Source: Streptomyces sp. P3 (GTDB lineage Bacteria; Actinomycetota; Actinomycetes; Streptomycetales; Streptomycetaceae). Taken from it: a DNA stretch of 64,000 bases. Made by a program: the position numbers and the translations under genes. Positions 7,973 through 16,401 of this stretch are shown in pieces; position 1 is the first letter of the stretch; each line of letters starts with the position of its first letter. The notes under the pieces were generated by a model, which was not told where the DNA came from, ran no database searches, and saw nothing but the letters and a program-made list of their open reading frames with translations. Location: NCBI RefSeq assembly GCF_003032475.1, contig NZ_CP028369.1:6696001-6760000 (forward strand). Direction: 5' to 3'.

Positions 7973-9259
7973 CTACTCGCCCTTGTCCGACAGTGCCGCG
8001 GCCAGCACCGGCGCGACCTGCTCCACCTGCCAGGGGCGCGCCCCGTACCCGGCCAGCGCCGCAGTCACCGCCTCCGGGTCGGCCGCCGGGGGCTCCCAGC
8101 AGACCCGCCGCACCGCGTCCGGCGCGATGAGGTTCTCCTGCGGCATGTTCAGCTCCTCGGCCAGCGCCGAGACCGCCGACCTCGCCGCACTGAGCCGCGC
8201 GGCGGCCGCGGGGTCCTTGTCGGCCCAGGCGCGCGGCGGCGGCGGCCCCGTCACCGGCTGTCCCGGCTGGGGGAGCTGCGACTCGCTCAGCGCCTTCGCC
8301 CGGTCGACCGCCGCCTGCCACTGCTCGAGCTGCCGCCGCCCCATCCGGTGCCCGAAACCGGTCAGCGCGGCCAGCGCGTGGGCGTTCGCCGGAAGGGCGA
8401 GCGCGGCCTCCACGATGGCCGCGTCCGACAGCACCTTGCCCGGCGACACGTCGCGCCGGCGGGCGATCCGGTCCCGTGCCTCCCACAGCTCCCGCACCAC
8501 GCCCAGCTGCCGCCGCCGACGCACCTTGTGCATGCCGGACGTACGCCGCCAGGGGTCCTTGCGGGGCTCGGGCGGCGGGGCGGAGGCGATCGCGTGGAAC
8601 TCCTGGTGGGCCCAGTCGAGCTTGCCCTGCCGGTCCAGCTCCTTCTCCAGCGCGTCGCGCAGGTCGACCAGGAGCTCCACGTCGAGGGCCGCGTAGCGCA
8701 GCCAGGGCTCGGGCAGCGGCCGGGTCGACCAGTCCACCGCGGAGTGACCCTTCTCCAGGACGTAGCCCAGTACGCCCTCCACCATCGCGCCGAGGCCGAC
8801 CCGCGGGAACCCGGCGAGCCGTCCGGCCAGCTCGGTGTCGAACAGCCGCGTCGGCACCATGCCTATCTCGCGCAGGCACGGCAGGTCCTGGGTGGCGGCG
8901 TGCAGCACCCATTCCGCGTCGGACAGCGCCGCGCCGAGCACGGAGAGGTCGGGACAGGCCACCGGGTCGATCAGCGCGCTGCCGGCGCCCTCGCGGCGCA
9001 GCTGCACCAGATAGGCGCGCTGTCCGTAGCGGTAGCCGGAGGCGCGTTCGGCGTCGACGGCGACCGGGCCGGAGCCCGCGGCGAAGGCGGCGACGGCCGC
9101 GGCGAGGGAGGCCTCGTCGGCGATCACGGGAGGGATGCCCTCGCGCGGCTCGAGCAGAGGTGTCGGCGCCCCGGAAGCAGTGGATCCGCCTTCGTCCGGA
9201 GGGGCGCCTCCGGTGGTTCGCAGTGAACTGGCTGCTGCGGTTTCTTGGGCGTCGGTCAC
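7973..9259 (-). CDS. RNase D-like 3'-5' exonuclease with HRDC domain
   Basis: A 428-residue protein of the DEDDy exonuclease family. The metal-binding residues are visible: VAVDAERASGYRYGQ (D and E), HAATQDLPCL (D) and LRYAALDVELLVDL (Y and D). A helical HRDC-like region (VLSDAAIVEAALALPANA, LTGFGHRMGRR) follows. Probable role: trimming of 3' ends of stable RNAs or tRNA precursors. The GTG start gives the sequence MTDAQET; the ribosome site is weak. The first 40 residues are low-complexity. Length is slightly above the E. coli enzyme because of the N- and C-terminal extensions. Confidence 0.9.
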   Translation of the reverse strand: MTDAQETAAASSLRTTGGAPPDEGGSTASGAPTPLLEPREGIPPVIADEASLAAAVAAFAAGSGPVAVDAERASGYRYGQRAYLVQLRREGAGSALIDPVACPDLSVLGAALSDAEWVLHAATQDLPCLREIGMVPTRLFDTELAGRLAGFPRVGLGAMVEGVLGYVLEKGHSAVDWSTRPLPEPWLRYAALDVELLVDLRDALEKELDRQGKLDWAHQEFHAIASAPPPEPRKDPWRRTSGMHKVRRRRQLGVVRELWEARDRIARRRDVSPGKVLSDAAIVEAALALPANAHALAALTGFGHRMGRRQLEQWQAAVDRAKALSESQLPQPGQPVTGPPPPRAWADKDPAAAARLSAARSAVSALAEELNMPQENLIAPDAVRRVCWEPPAADPEAVTAALAGYGARPWQVEQVAPVLAAALSDKGE

Positions 9260-9283
9260 CTGTCAAGGGTATCCGTGTATCGA

Positions 9284-9321
9284 CGCCGCCCGCCGACGGA
9301 ACGTTCCGTCGGCGGGCGGCG
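9284..9321. terminator. Perfect 38-bp palindrome between regulator and RNase D genes
   Basis: Two 19-base arms, CGCCGCCCGCCGACGGAAC and its exact reverse complement, meet with no spacer. The site is about 130 bp downstream of the response-regulator gene and 25 bp upstream of the RNase D start. A transcription terminator is the simplest reading; a perfect, loopless palindrome would fold with a 3-4 base loop in RNA and could also extrude as a cruciform in DNA. Confidence 0.6.
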
Positions 9322-9450
9322 CAGGGTCGTAAACCGGTCAGGCGGGGGAACGGCGGGGAGGTGACGTGAGGGGCCGGTGAGGACGGGGCGACGCTCCTTG
9401 CGGTCCCGGGGATCCGGGGGGAGTCCGGGACGCCGGGGCCGGGCAGGGGA

Positions 9451-10110
9451 TCAGTGGATGATGCCGGTACGCAGGGCCACCGCGACCATGCCGGCGCGGT
9501 CGCCCGTGCCGAGCTTTCGGGCGATGCGGGCGAGGTGGCTCTTGACGGTCAGCGCGGACAGGCCCATCGAGACGCCGATGGCCTTGTTCGACTGACCCTC
9601 CGCGACCAGCCGCAGCACCTCGACCTCACGGCCGGAGAGCTCGCGGTAGCCGCCCGGGTGGCTCGGGGCACCCGGGGGGCGGCGGTGCAGACGGGCGGCC
9701 GAGCCCATGGGGGCGGCGCCGGGACGGCCGGGCAGGCCGAGGTTGGTGCGCGTGCCGGTGACCACGTAGCCCTTGACGCCGCCGGCGAGGGCGTTGCGCA
9801 CCGCGCCGATGTCGTCGGCGGCGGAGAGGGCGAGCCCGTTGGGCCAGCCCGCGGCGCGGGTCTCCGACAGCAGGGTGAGGCCGGAGCCGTCGGGCAGGTG
9901 GACGTCGGCGACGCAGATGTCGCGGGGGTTGCCGATGCGGGGACGAGCCTCCGCGACGGACGAGGCCTCGATGACGTCGCGCACACCGAGCGCCCACAGG
10001 TGACGGGTGACGGTGGAGCGGACGCGCGGGTCGGCCACGACCACCATGGCGGTGGGCTTGTTCGGGCGGTAGGCGACCAGGCTTGCGGGCTGCTCGAGGA
10101 GAACGGACAC
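9451..10110 (-). CDS. Orphan LuxR/NarL-type response regulator
   Basis: A 219-residue DNA-binding regulator with no kinase gene beside it. The receiver part (about 20-120) keeps the phosphoacceptor-like Asp69 (ADVHLPDGSG) and the KGY lysine, but the usual acidic pair is reduced to Ala26-Asp27 and the Ser/Thr switch is weak, so phosphorylation is doubtful. A 30-residue Gly/Pro linker leads to a C-terminal LuxR helix-turn-helix (LSGREVEVLRLVAEGQSNKAIG, SALTVKSHLARIARKLG). GTG start with AGGAGG four bases upstream. The 245-bp upstream region is unusually AT-rich and probably holds its promoter. Confidence 0.88.
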   Translation of the reverse strand: MSVLLEQPASLVAYRPNKPTAMVVVADPRVRSTVTRHLWALGVRDVIEASSVAEARPRIGNPRDICVADVHLPDGSGLTLLSETRAAGWPNGLALSAADDIGAVRNALAGGVKGYVVTGTRTNLGLPGRPGAAPMGSAARLHRRPPGAPSHPGGYRELSGREVEVLRLVAEGQSNKAIGVSMGLSALTVKSHLARIARKLGTGDRAGMVAVALRTGIIH

Positions 10111-10355
10111 CAGGCCTCCTGGATGGGGGACGGGAGCCGGTTCGTGGGGGGCTCGTGGGGAGGGAAGCCGGGACGAACCGTGCTTTCAAGGTCACAGTCG
10201 TCTTCGGCAGCGGGCCCGGGGTCCTTTAGAAAATGATCACGATCTAGTGAGTAACAATCCGTGCAATTCGGACATGCGATCGATCATCCGAAGATCGAGT
10301 CGGTTTAAGTGGGTGTCAGACGGGATCGAAAATGGCCGTATCGACAAAGAGATGG
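10111..10355. other. AT-rich intergenic region upstream of the orphan regulator
   Basis: No gene seen. The stretch from about 10220 to 10360 is clearly poorer in G+C than the rest of the window and carries several GATC/CGATC elements and the sequence TTTAGAAAATGATCACGATC. It separates the regulator start from the end of the DUF3000 gene and is the likely promoter and control region of the regulator. Confidence 0.6.
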
Positions 10356-11024
10356 TCAACGTGACTGCGGCCCCCGGCGCTGCGGCAGGGTCACCACGGA
10401 CGCGTCGCCGGGTCCGGCCGGCGGCAGCCCGGCCACCTGTGCCAGCAGATCGCACCAGGACGACAGGTGCGCCCCGGTGTCCGGGACTCCGCCCAGGCCC
10501 TCGCGAGGCGTCCAGGACGCCCGAATCTCGATCTGCGAGGCCGCCGGACGCTCGGCCAGCCCCCCGAAGTAGTGCGAACTCGCGCGCGTGACGGTCCCGC
10601 TCGGCTCCCCGTACGTCAGCCCACGCGCCTGGAGCGCGCCGGTCAGCCACGACCAGCACACCTCGGGCAGCAGCGGGTCGGCGGCCATCTCCGGCTCCAG
10701 TTCCGCCCGCACGAGGGTCACCAGGCGGAACGTTCCGCGCCAGGCGTCGTGCCCGGCCGGATCGTGCAGCAGCACCAGGCGGCCGTCGGCCAGGTCCTGC
10801 TCGCCGTCCACCACCGTCGCCTCCAGCGCGTGGGCGAACGGGGCGAGCCGCTTCGGCGCCGGCGTCTGCTCGACCTCGATCTGCGGCCGCAGCCGGGCCG
10901 CTCTCAGCCCGTCGACGGCGGACCGGAACGGCAACGGAGCCGACCTGCCCCCGTCCCGGTCCCCCTCGTTCGCGTCATCCATCCCGCCAGCGTCGTCCGA
11001 CAGTCGTCCCTGAGCCGCAGCCAT
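10356..11024 (-). CDS. DUF3000 family protein
   Basis: A 222-residue cytosolic protein recognised as the actinobacterial DUF3000 family, usually found beside hemE. Characteristic stretches are [51 protein letters not shown] and [15 protein letters not shown]. No catalytic motif is apparent and the function is unknown. The ATG at 11024 has no clear ribosome site; ATG 10982 (MDDANEG) is an alternative preceded by GGCGGG. The gene is divergent from hemE, with a 184-bp spacer. Confidence 0.85.
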   Translation of the reverse strand: MAAAQGRLSDDAGGMDDANEGDRDGGRSAPLPFRSAVDGLRAARLRPQIEVEQTPAPKRLAPFAHALEATVVDGEQDLADGRLVLLHDPAGHDAWRGTFRLVTLVRAELEPEMAADPLLPEVCWSWLTGALQARGLTYGEPSGTVTRASSHYFGGLAERPAASQIEIRASWTPREGLGGVPDTGAHLSSWCDLLAQVAGLPPAGPGDASVVTLPQRRGPQSR

Positions 11025-11208
11025 GCGGGGAAGATTAAGGGGAACGGGGGCTTCGCGCAGGGCAAGACACCCGCGCGGGGCCTGCGGACGGGTGCGCGCT
11101 GGGCGAACAGGCGCACGGACCGCGCACGCCCGGGACGCGTCCGCACGCGGCGACCGGACGAAGAGGGGGCGGCCGCACGGCCTCCGGCCTCGTGCGAGAC
11201 TTGCCGTC

Positions 11209-12276
11209 GTGAGTGCGAACGAGAGCCCGGCGGGCCGGCAGCCGACAGCGACCTACGACAGCGCCTTCATGAAGGCGTGCAGGCGTGAGCCCGTTCCGCA
11301 CACGCCCGTGTGGTTCATGCGGCAGGCCGGACGCTCGCTGCCGGAGTACCGCAAGGTCCGCGAGGGCGTCCCGATGCTGGAGTCCTGCATGCGGCCCGAG
11401 CTGGTCACGGAGATCACCCTCCAGCCCGTGCGCCGGCACGACGTGGACGCGGCGATCTACTTCAGCGACATCGTGGTCCCCCTCAAGGCCATCGGCATCG
11501 ACCTCGACATCAAGCCCGGCGTCGGCCCGGTCGTCGAACGCCCGATCCGCACCCGCGCCGACCTCGCCCGGCTGCGCGACCTCACCCCCGAGGACGTCTC
11601 CTACGTCACCGAGGCCGTCGGACTGCTCACGGCCGAGCTCGGCGCCACCCCGCTGATCGGTTTCGCGGGCGCCCCTTTCACCCTCGCGAGCTACCTCGTC
11701 GAGGGCGGGCCGTCGCGCACGTACGAGAACGCCAAGGCGATGATGTACGGCGACCCCGCACTCTGGGCCGATCTGCTGGACCGTCTCGCCGAGATCACGG
11801 CGGCCTTCCTCAAGGTGCAGATCGAGGCCGGGGCGAGCGCCGTCCAGCTCTTCGACTCCTGGGCGGGCGCGCTCGCCCCGGAGGACTACCGCCGCTCCGT
11901 GCTGCCCGCCTCCGCGAAGGTGTTCCGCGCGGTCGAGGGCTACGGCGTCCCGCGCATCCACTTCGGCGTGGGCACCGGTGAGCTGCTGCGGCTCATGGGC
12001 GAGGCCGGCGCGGACGTCGTCGGTGTCGACTGGCGCGTCCCGCTCGACGAGGCCGCCCGTCGGGTCGGCCCCGGCAAGGCGCTCCAGGGCAACCTCGACC
12101 CGACGGTCCTGTTCGCCGGCGCCGAGGCCGTCGAGGTCAAGGCCCGCGAGGTCCTGGACGCGGCCGCCGGACTCGAGGGCCATGTCTTCAACCTCGGCCA
12201 CGGCGTCATGCCCGCCACCGACCCGGACGCGCTGACCCGTCTTGTCGAGTACGTCCACACGCGGACGGCCCGCTGA
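11209..12276 (+). CDS. hemE: Uroporphyrinogen decarboxylase
   Basis: A 355-residue cytosolic enzyme converting uroporphyrinogen III to coproporphyrinogen III. Signature motifs are present: [18 protein letters not shown] near the N-terminus (substrate-binding Arg residues), [31 protein letters not shown] and [12 protein letters not shown] start at 11209 (MSANESPAG). Together with the cgoX and hemQ genes 5 kb downstream it supplies the coproporphyrin-dependent haem branch typical of actinobacteria. Its TGA abuts the TGA of the convergent rhomboid gene with no intervening base. Confidence 0.96.
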   Translation: MSANESPAGRQPTATYDSAFMKACRREPVPHTPVWFMRQAGRSLPEYRKVREGVPMLESCMRPELVTEITLQPVRRHDVDAAIYFSDIVVPLKAIGIDLDIKPGVGPVVERPIRTRADLARLRDLTPEDVSYVTEAVGLLTAELGATPLIGFAGAPFTLASYLVEGGPSRTYENAKAMMYGDPALWADLLDRLAEITAAFLKVQIEAGASAVQLFDSWAGALAPEDYRRSVLPASAKVFRAVEGYGVPRIHFGVGTGELLRLMGEAGADVVGVDWRVPLDEAARRVGPGKALQGNLDPTVLFAGAEAVEVKAREVLDAAAGLEGHVFNLGHGVMPATDPDALTRLVEYVHTRTAR

Positions 12277-13089
12277 TCACCAGGTGTGCCGGGGACGCGC
12301 CCGCCTGCCGAACAGCAGGCCGCGCGGCTCCGGCGGCGCCGGCGTGCCGGGCTTGAGCGGCCAGCCGAGCAGCATCCCCGCGAGGAAGCCGACCACGTGC
12401 GCCGCGTACGCCACGGTCCCGGCGCCCGAGACGCCCTCGCCCGAGGAGTACACCGCCTGCAGCGCGAACCAGAAGCCCAGTACCAGCCAGGCGGGCAGAC
12501 GCAGCGGCAGAAACACCAGGAACGGCACGAGAACCCACACCCGGGCCTTCGGATACAGCACCAGGTAGGCGCCCAGCACGCCCGCGATCGCACCCGACGC
12601 GCCGATCAGCGGATCGGTGGAGTCGGAGTTGACCAGGGCGAAACCGTACGAGGCGGCATAGCCGCACACGAGGTAGAAGACCGCGAAGCGGACATGCCCC
12701 ATGCGGTCCTCGATGTTGTTGCCGAAAATCAGCAGAAACAGCATGTTGCCCAGCAGATGCAACCAGCCGCCGTGCAGGAACATCGCCGTGAGCACGCTCA
12801 GCGCCGGGGACTTGGTGTAGTCCGGCGGGCCCAGCTGGCAGGATGCGCCCCGCACCTCGCCGGTGGGGACGAGCTGCGGAAACCGATGGTCGATCAACTC
12901 GCGCGGCACGGCCGCCCAGTGTTCGAGGAAGGCGTGCAGATGGCACGTCTGGGCCAGGCCGCTGTCGCCCGCCACGGAACCGGACAGGCCCGGCATGAAC
13001 CAGAACACGAGGACGTTCGCGGCGATCAGCGCGTACGTCACCACCGGGGTGCGGCGCACGGGGTTCACGTCATGCACGGGGATGACCAC
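12277..13089 (-). CDS. Rhomboid-family intramembrane serine protease
   Basis: A 270-residue multi-pass membrane protein. The rhomboid features are complete: HGGWLHLLGNMLFLLIFG (His111, oxyanion Asn115), catalytic Ser165 in IGASGAIAG, and His231 in AAHVVGFLAGMLLG, giving the Ser-His dyad inside the membrane. Substrates are unknown. The gene is convergent with hemE; the two stop codons together form TGATCA at 12274-12279, so neither has room for its own terminator. Confidence 0.92.
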   Translation of the reverse strand: MVIPVHDVNPVRRTPVVTYALIAANVLVFWFMPGLSGSVAGDSGLAQTCHLHAFLEHWAAVPRELIDHRFPQLVPTGEVRGASCQLGPPDYTKSPALSVLTAMFLHGGWLHLLGNMLFLLIFGNNIEDRMGHVRFAVFYLVCGYAASYGFALVNSDSTDPLIGASGAIAGVLGAYLVLYPKARVWVLVPFLVFLPLRLPAWLVLGFWFALQAVYSSGEGVSGAGTVAYAAHVVGFLAGMLLGWPLKPGTPAPPEPRGLLFGRRARPRHTW

Positions 13090-13214
13090 AAGGAAGTTGT
13101 GCCCCCGATCCGTTCGGCGAATCGGTGAACGCCGCTTCCCGGCAGTGCGTATGAACCGGCAACCGCTCGCGGCACGAAGGAAGGCGGGTCGCGGGGACGA
13201 CGTGAGGAACAGCG

Positions 13215-13484
13215 ATGAACGACCGAGTTACCCCCGCGATGCACGCCACGCCCGACGGCGAGGCGGAGATCTCGCTGGTGATCCGGCTGCCCTGGGAGGA
13301 CGTGGCACGACTCGGCCAGGAGGCCGGGCGGCTCGCTTCGCAGATGCAGCGGCCGGTGACGCTGGACGAGGCGGTCAGCAACCGGCTGCGGTCGCGACCC
13401 GCTTCGGCGGCGCACGCGAAGCCGGCGGAGCAGCACCCGGCCGCGGCGGTCTCCGCGCTGCCGCGCCTGAGCGGAACGGCCTGA
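13215..13484 (+). CDS. Small hypothetical protein
   Basis: An 89-residue protein not assigned to a known family. The central part (EISLVIRLPWEDVARLGQEA and GRLASQMQRPVTLDEAV) looks like a beta strand followed by two helices, as in small ribbon-helix-helix-like or dimerisation modules; the C-terminal 40 residues are Ala/Pro-rich. The ATG at 13215 follows GAGGAAC at suitable spacing, and third-position G/C is high throughout, supporting real coding. It is divergent from the rhomboid gene, 125 bp apart. Confidence 0.7.
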   Translation: MNDRVTPAMHATPDGEAEISLVIRLPWEDVARLGQEAGRLASQMQRPVTLDEAVSNRLRSRPASAAHAKPAEQHPAAAVSALPRLSGTA

Positions 13485-13563
13485 GGAGCCGACCTGAGGC
13501 AACCGTCGGGGACGCGCTGAGCGCAACCGTTCGCGACCCACTGGGCGCAACGGGGTGCGACGA

Positions 13564-13616
13564 GGTCTCGCGACGGAACGGCTCGCGACGGAGCGCAACC
13601 GCTCCGTCGCGAGACC
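13564..13616. terminator. Hairpin with two mutually exclusive stems
   Basis: The right arm (13600-13616) can pair with 13582-13595 in a 14-bp stem with loop CAAC, or with the earlier copy at 13564-13577 (GGTCTCGCGACGGA) in an alternative 14-bp stem. It lies between a plus-strand small gene ending at 13484 and a minus-strand gene ending at 13737, so a bidirectional terminator is the likely role. Confidence 0.6.
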
Positions 13617-13736
13617 CGCTGAACCGCTGGAGAAGCTGAAACCGCTTGAGAAAAGATGCGCGCAAGCGCACCGGCGGGGCCGGTCGCGCTCACCACGGGG
13701 CGCGTCCGGGGCGGCGCGGCTCAGCCCCGCGCCGCC

Positions 13737-15119
13737 CTACCCCCGCCCGCTGCCGTGCACCTTCGCCGTGGCCTTCCTGGCAGCCACCAGCACCGGGTCC
13801 CACACCGGGCTGAACGGCGGCGCGTAGCCCAGGTCGAGGGACGTCATCTGCTCCACCGTCATCCCGGCGGTCAGCGCCACCGCCGCGACGTCGACCCGCT
13901 TGGCCGCGCCCTCCCGCCCGACGATCTGGACGCCCAGCAGACGGCCCGTCCTGCGCTCGGCGAGCATCTTGACCGTCATCGGGGAGGCACCGGGGTAGTA
14001 ACCGGCCCGGCTGGTCGACTCGACGGTGACCGTCTCGAAGCGCAGGCCCGCCCTGTGCGCGTCCTTCTCGCGCAGCCCGGTCCGGGCGATCTCCAGTTCG
14101 CAGACCTTGCTGACGGCGGTGCCGACCACACCCGGAAACGTGGCGTAACCGCCTGCGACATTGGCGCCGATGACCTGCCCGTGCTTGTTGGCGTGGGTGC
14201 CCAGGGCGATGTGGCGCTCCTGGCCCGAGACCAGGTCGAGGACCTCGACGCAGTCGCCGCCGGCCCAGATCTCCTCGTGGCCGCGCACCCGCATCGCCAG
14301 GTCGGTGAGCAGTCCGCCGTGCCCGCCCACCGGCAGACCGGCGGCCTGCGCGAGCGCCGTCTCCGGCCGGACGCCGATGCCCAGGACCACCACGTCCGCC
14401 GGGTACTCGGCGTCCTCGGTGCGCACCGCCCGGACCCGGCCGTCCCGCGTCGTGCACACCTCGGTCACCTCGGCGTCGTTCACCATGGCGATGCCCATTG
14501 CCTCCATCGCCACGTGCACCAGCCGGCCCATGTCCGGGTCGAGGGTCGACATCGGCTCGCTGCCCCGGTTGACGACCGTCACCTCGTAACCGCGGTTGAT
14601 GAGCGCCTCGGCCATCTCCACTCCGATGTAGCCGGCCCCCACGACCACGGCCCGTCGTCCCCGCGCGCGGGACAGCGTGTCGATCAGCGCCTGACCGTCG
14701 TCCAGGGTCTGCACCCCGTGCACACCGGCCGCGTCCGCACCGGGCAGGTCCGGCCGGACCGGGCGGGCCCCGGTCGCGACGACGAGCTTGTCGTACGACG
14801 TCCAGGACCACGCCCCGGAATCCACCGCACGCGCGCGTACCCGCCGTCCGGCCACGTCGATCTCGGTGACCTCGGTGCGCAGCCGCAGATCGATCCCGCG
14901 CGCGCGGTGCTCCTTCGGGGTGCGGGCGACGAGATCGTCCCGCCCGGCGACGTCGCCGCCCACCCAGTAGGGGATGCCGCACGCCGAGTAGGACGTGAAG
15001 TGCCCGCGTTCGAAGGCCACGATCTCCAGCTCCTCGGGCCCCTTCAGACGGCGGGCCCGGGACGCCGCGGACATGCCCGCGGCGTCCCCGCCGATCACGA
15101 CCAGTCGCTCGATGCTCAT
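13737..15119 (-). CDS. FAD-dependent CoA-disulfide-reductase-like oxidoreductase
   Basis: A 460-residue member of the pyridine nucleotide-disulfide oxidoreductase class that uses one redox cysteine. The FAD site is VVIGGDAAGMSAASRAR; the single active cysteine lies in TSYSACGIPYWVGG (about residue 47), matching the SxxxCGxPY signature of CoA-disulfide and persulfide reductases. The NAD(P)H site is VVVGAGYIGVEMAEALI, and the second FAD motif is EEIWAGGDC. The C-terminal dimerisation domain is present (TSLDLGYAPPFSPVWDP). Cytosolic redox or thiol/persulfide metabolism is likely; the physiological substrate is not shown by the sequence. Confidence 0.88.
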   Translation of the reverse strand: MSIERLVVIGGDAAGMSAASRARRLKGPEELEIVAFERGHFTSYSACGIPYWVGGDVAGRDDLVARTPKEHRARGIDLRLRTEVTEIDVAGRRVRARAVDSGAWSWTSYDKLVVATGARPVRPDLPGADAAGVHGVQTLDDGQALIDTLSRARGRRAVVVGAGYIGVEMAEALINRGYEVTVVNRGSEPMSTLDPDMGRLVHVAMEAMGIAMVNDAEVTEVCTTRDGRVRAVRTEDAEYPADVVVLGIGVRPETALAQAAGLPVGGHGGLLTDLAMRVRGHEEIWAGGDCVEVLDLVSGQERHIALGTHANKHGQVIGANVAGGYATFPGVVGTAVSKVCELEIARTGLREKDAHRAGLRFETVTVESTSRAGYYPGASPMTVKMLAERRTGRLLGVQIVGREGAAKRVDVAAVALTAGMTVEQMTSLDLGYAPPFSPVWDPVLVAARKATAKVHGSGRG

Positions 15120-15146
15120 ACGAACACGCTACGGGGGACGCGCAGT

Positions 15147-16229
15147 TCAGTCCTGTCCGGGCTCGCCCGCCGTGGCCTCGCTCCGCCCGGCCCCGGCCTC
15201 CCCGCTCCCCGCCGGTCCACTCCCGGTCCGCGCGGCGCCCACCTGGCCGGCCCCGGACTGCGCGGCCCCGGACTGGCCCGGGACGCCCAGCTGCGCCCAG
15301 GTCGCCTCTGCGGCCCGGCGGCGCGGCCGCACCAGCCGCAGCCACACCAGCAGGAGCAGCAGACCCGCCGCGAGGAACGGCAGCGTCGCGCCGAACGCCA
15401 CGGCGATCCAGCGCAGCACCGTCACGAACGCGCCCCAGCCGCCCGTCACCGCGTCAACGAAGCCCGGGTCGTCGTCCTCGACGGCCTCCACGGCCGGCTT
15501 CTCCGCCAGGGTCAAAGTGATGGTCGCAAGGCTCGTGCGGTCCTTGAGGGAGGCCTGCTGCGCGAGCAGCGCCTCCAGCGCCGCCTCACGGTTGCTCAGT
15601 TCGCCCTCCAGGGCGACCACGTCGCTCAGCTTGACGGCCCGGTCCATCAGCTCACGGACCCGGGCGACGCTGACCCGCTGCGAGGCGATCCGGCTCTCGA
15701 CGTCGACGACCTGGTCGGTCACGTCCTGGGCCTTCGCCGTGCGCTCCAGCAGCTTGCCCGCGCCCTGGAGGCCGGCGAGCACGTCGTCGTACTTCTCGAC
15801 GGGGATCCGCAGCACCACACGGGTCCGCTCGGCGTCGTCCTCGTCCCGGACGGTCGTCTCGTCGCCCACATAGCCGCCGGCGTTCTCGGTGGTCGTCCGC
15901 GCCTCGTCGAGGGCCTTGGAGACGTCCTTGACCTGCACGGTCAGGGTGGCGGTGCGGATGATGCGGTTCGCGGCGGGCCGGGGAGCCGCGGTGGCCTTCG
16001 AGCCGCTCGCACCCGCTCCCTCCTTCGCGTCAGCGTCCGACGGGGCGCCCGTCTCCCGGGCGGCCGCGTCACCGGCGGCGGCCTTGTCGGACGCGGTGCT
16101 CCCGCTGTCGTCCGCGCCGCTGCTGCAGCCGGTGAGCACGAGGCCCGCGGCCAGCAGAAGGCCGGCCAGGGCGTGGGCGGGCCGTGCGGAACGGCGCGCG
16201 GGGCGTCCTGAGGATCGTCGTGTGCGCAT
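15147..16229 (-). CDS. DUF4349 lipoprotein
   Basis: A 360-residue secreted lipoprotein: residues 1-35 hold a signal peptide ending in the lipobox LVLTGC. The central DUF4349 domain (IIRTATLTVQVKDVSKALDEA, then GGYVGDETTVRDEDDAERTR) is followed by a coiled-coil-like helical region with VDVESRIASQRVSVARVREL and one membrane segment near 300 (TLPFLAAGLLLLLVWLRLV). The C-terminal 45 residues are a Gly/Ala/Ser tail. A role in envelope homeostasis has been suggested for the family, but none is established. It lies 27 bp downstream of, and on the opposite transcript side to, cgoX. Confidence 0.85.
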   Translation of the reverse strand: MRTRRSSGRPARRSARPAHALAGLLLAAGLVLTGCSSGADDSGSTASDKAAAGDAAARETGAPSDADAKEGAGASGSKATAAPRPAANRIIRTATLTVQVKDVSKALDEARTTTENAGGYVGDETTVRDEDDAERTRVVLRIPVEKYDDVLAGLQGAGKLLERTAKAQDVTDQVVDVESRIASQRVSVARVRELMDRAVKLSDVVALEGELSNREAALEALLAQQASLKDRTSLATITLTLAEKPAVEAVEDDDPGFVDAVTGGWGAFVTVLRWIAVAFGATLPFLAAGLLLLLVWLRLVRPRRRAAEATWAQLGVPGQSGAAQSGAGQVGAARTGSGPAGSGEAGAGRSEATAGEPGQD

Positions 16230-16401
16230 GCGGGTGTCCCCCCGAGGGTGTGAACGGCTGATGACTGACCACTGACGCCTCTTCGACGCCCGGACGGCCC
16301 CGAACGTTGGCGTCGGCCGGTTCCGAAGAGGTCACGGTCGGGACGCGAGGAGGACACCGGGGGCCGGCGGCGCTGTCGGCGGGGTCTGAGAGAGTGGAGT
16401 C

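Noticed and set aside
13656..16211. 851-codon plus-strand open frame
   Set aside because: Covers the antisense strand of the CoA-disulfide-reductase-like and DUF4349 genes, both of which have clear motifs on the other strand.
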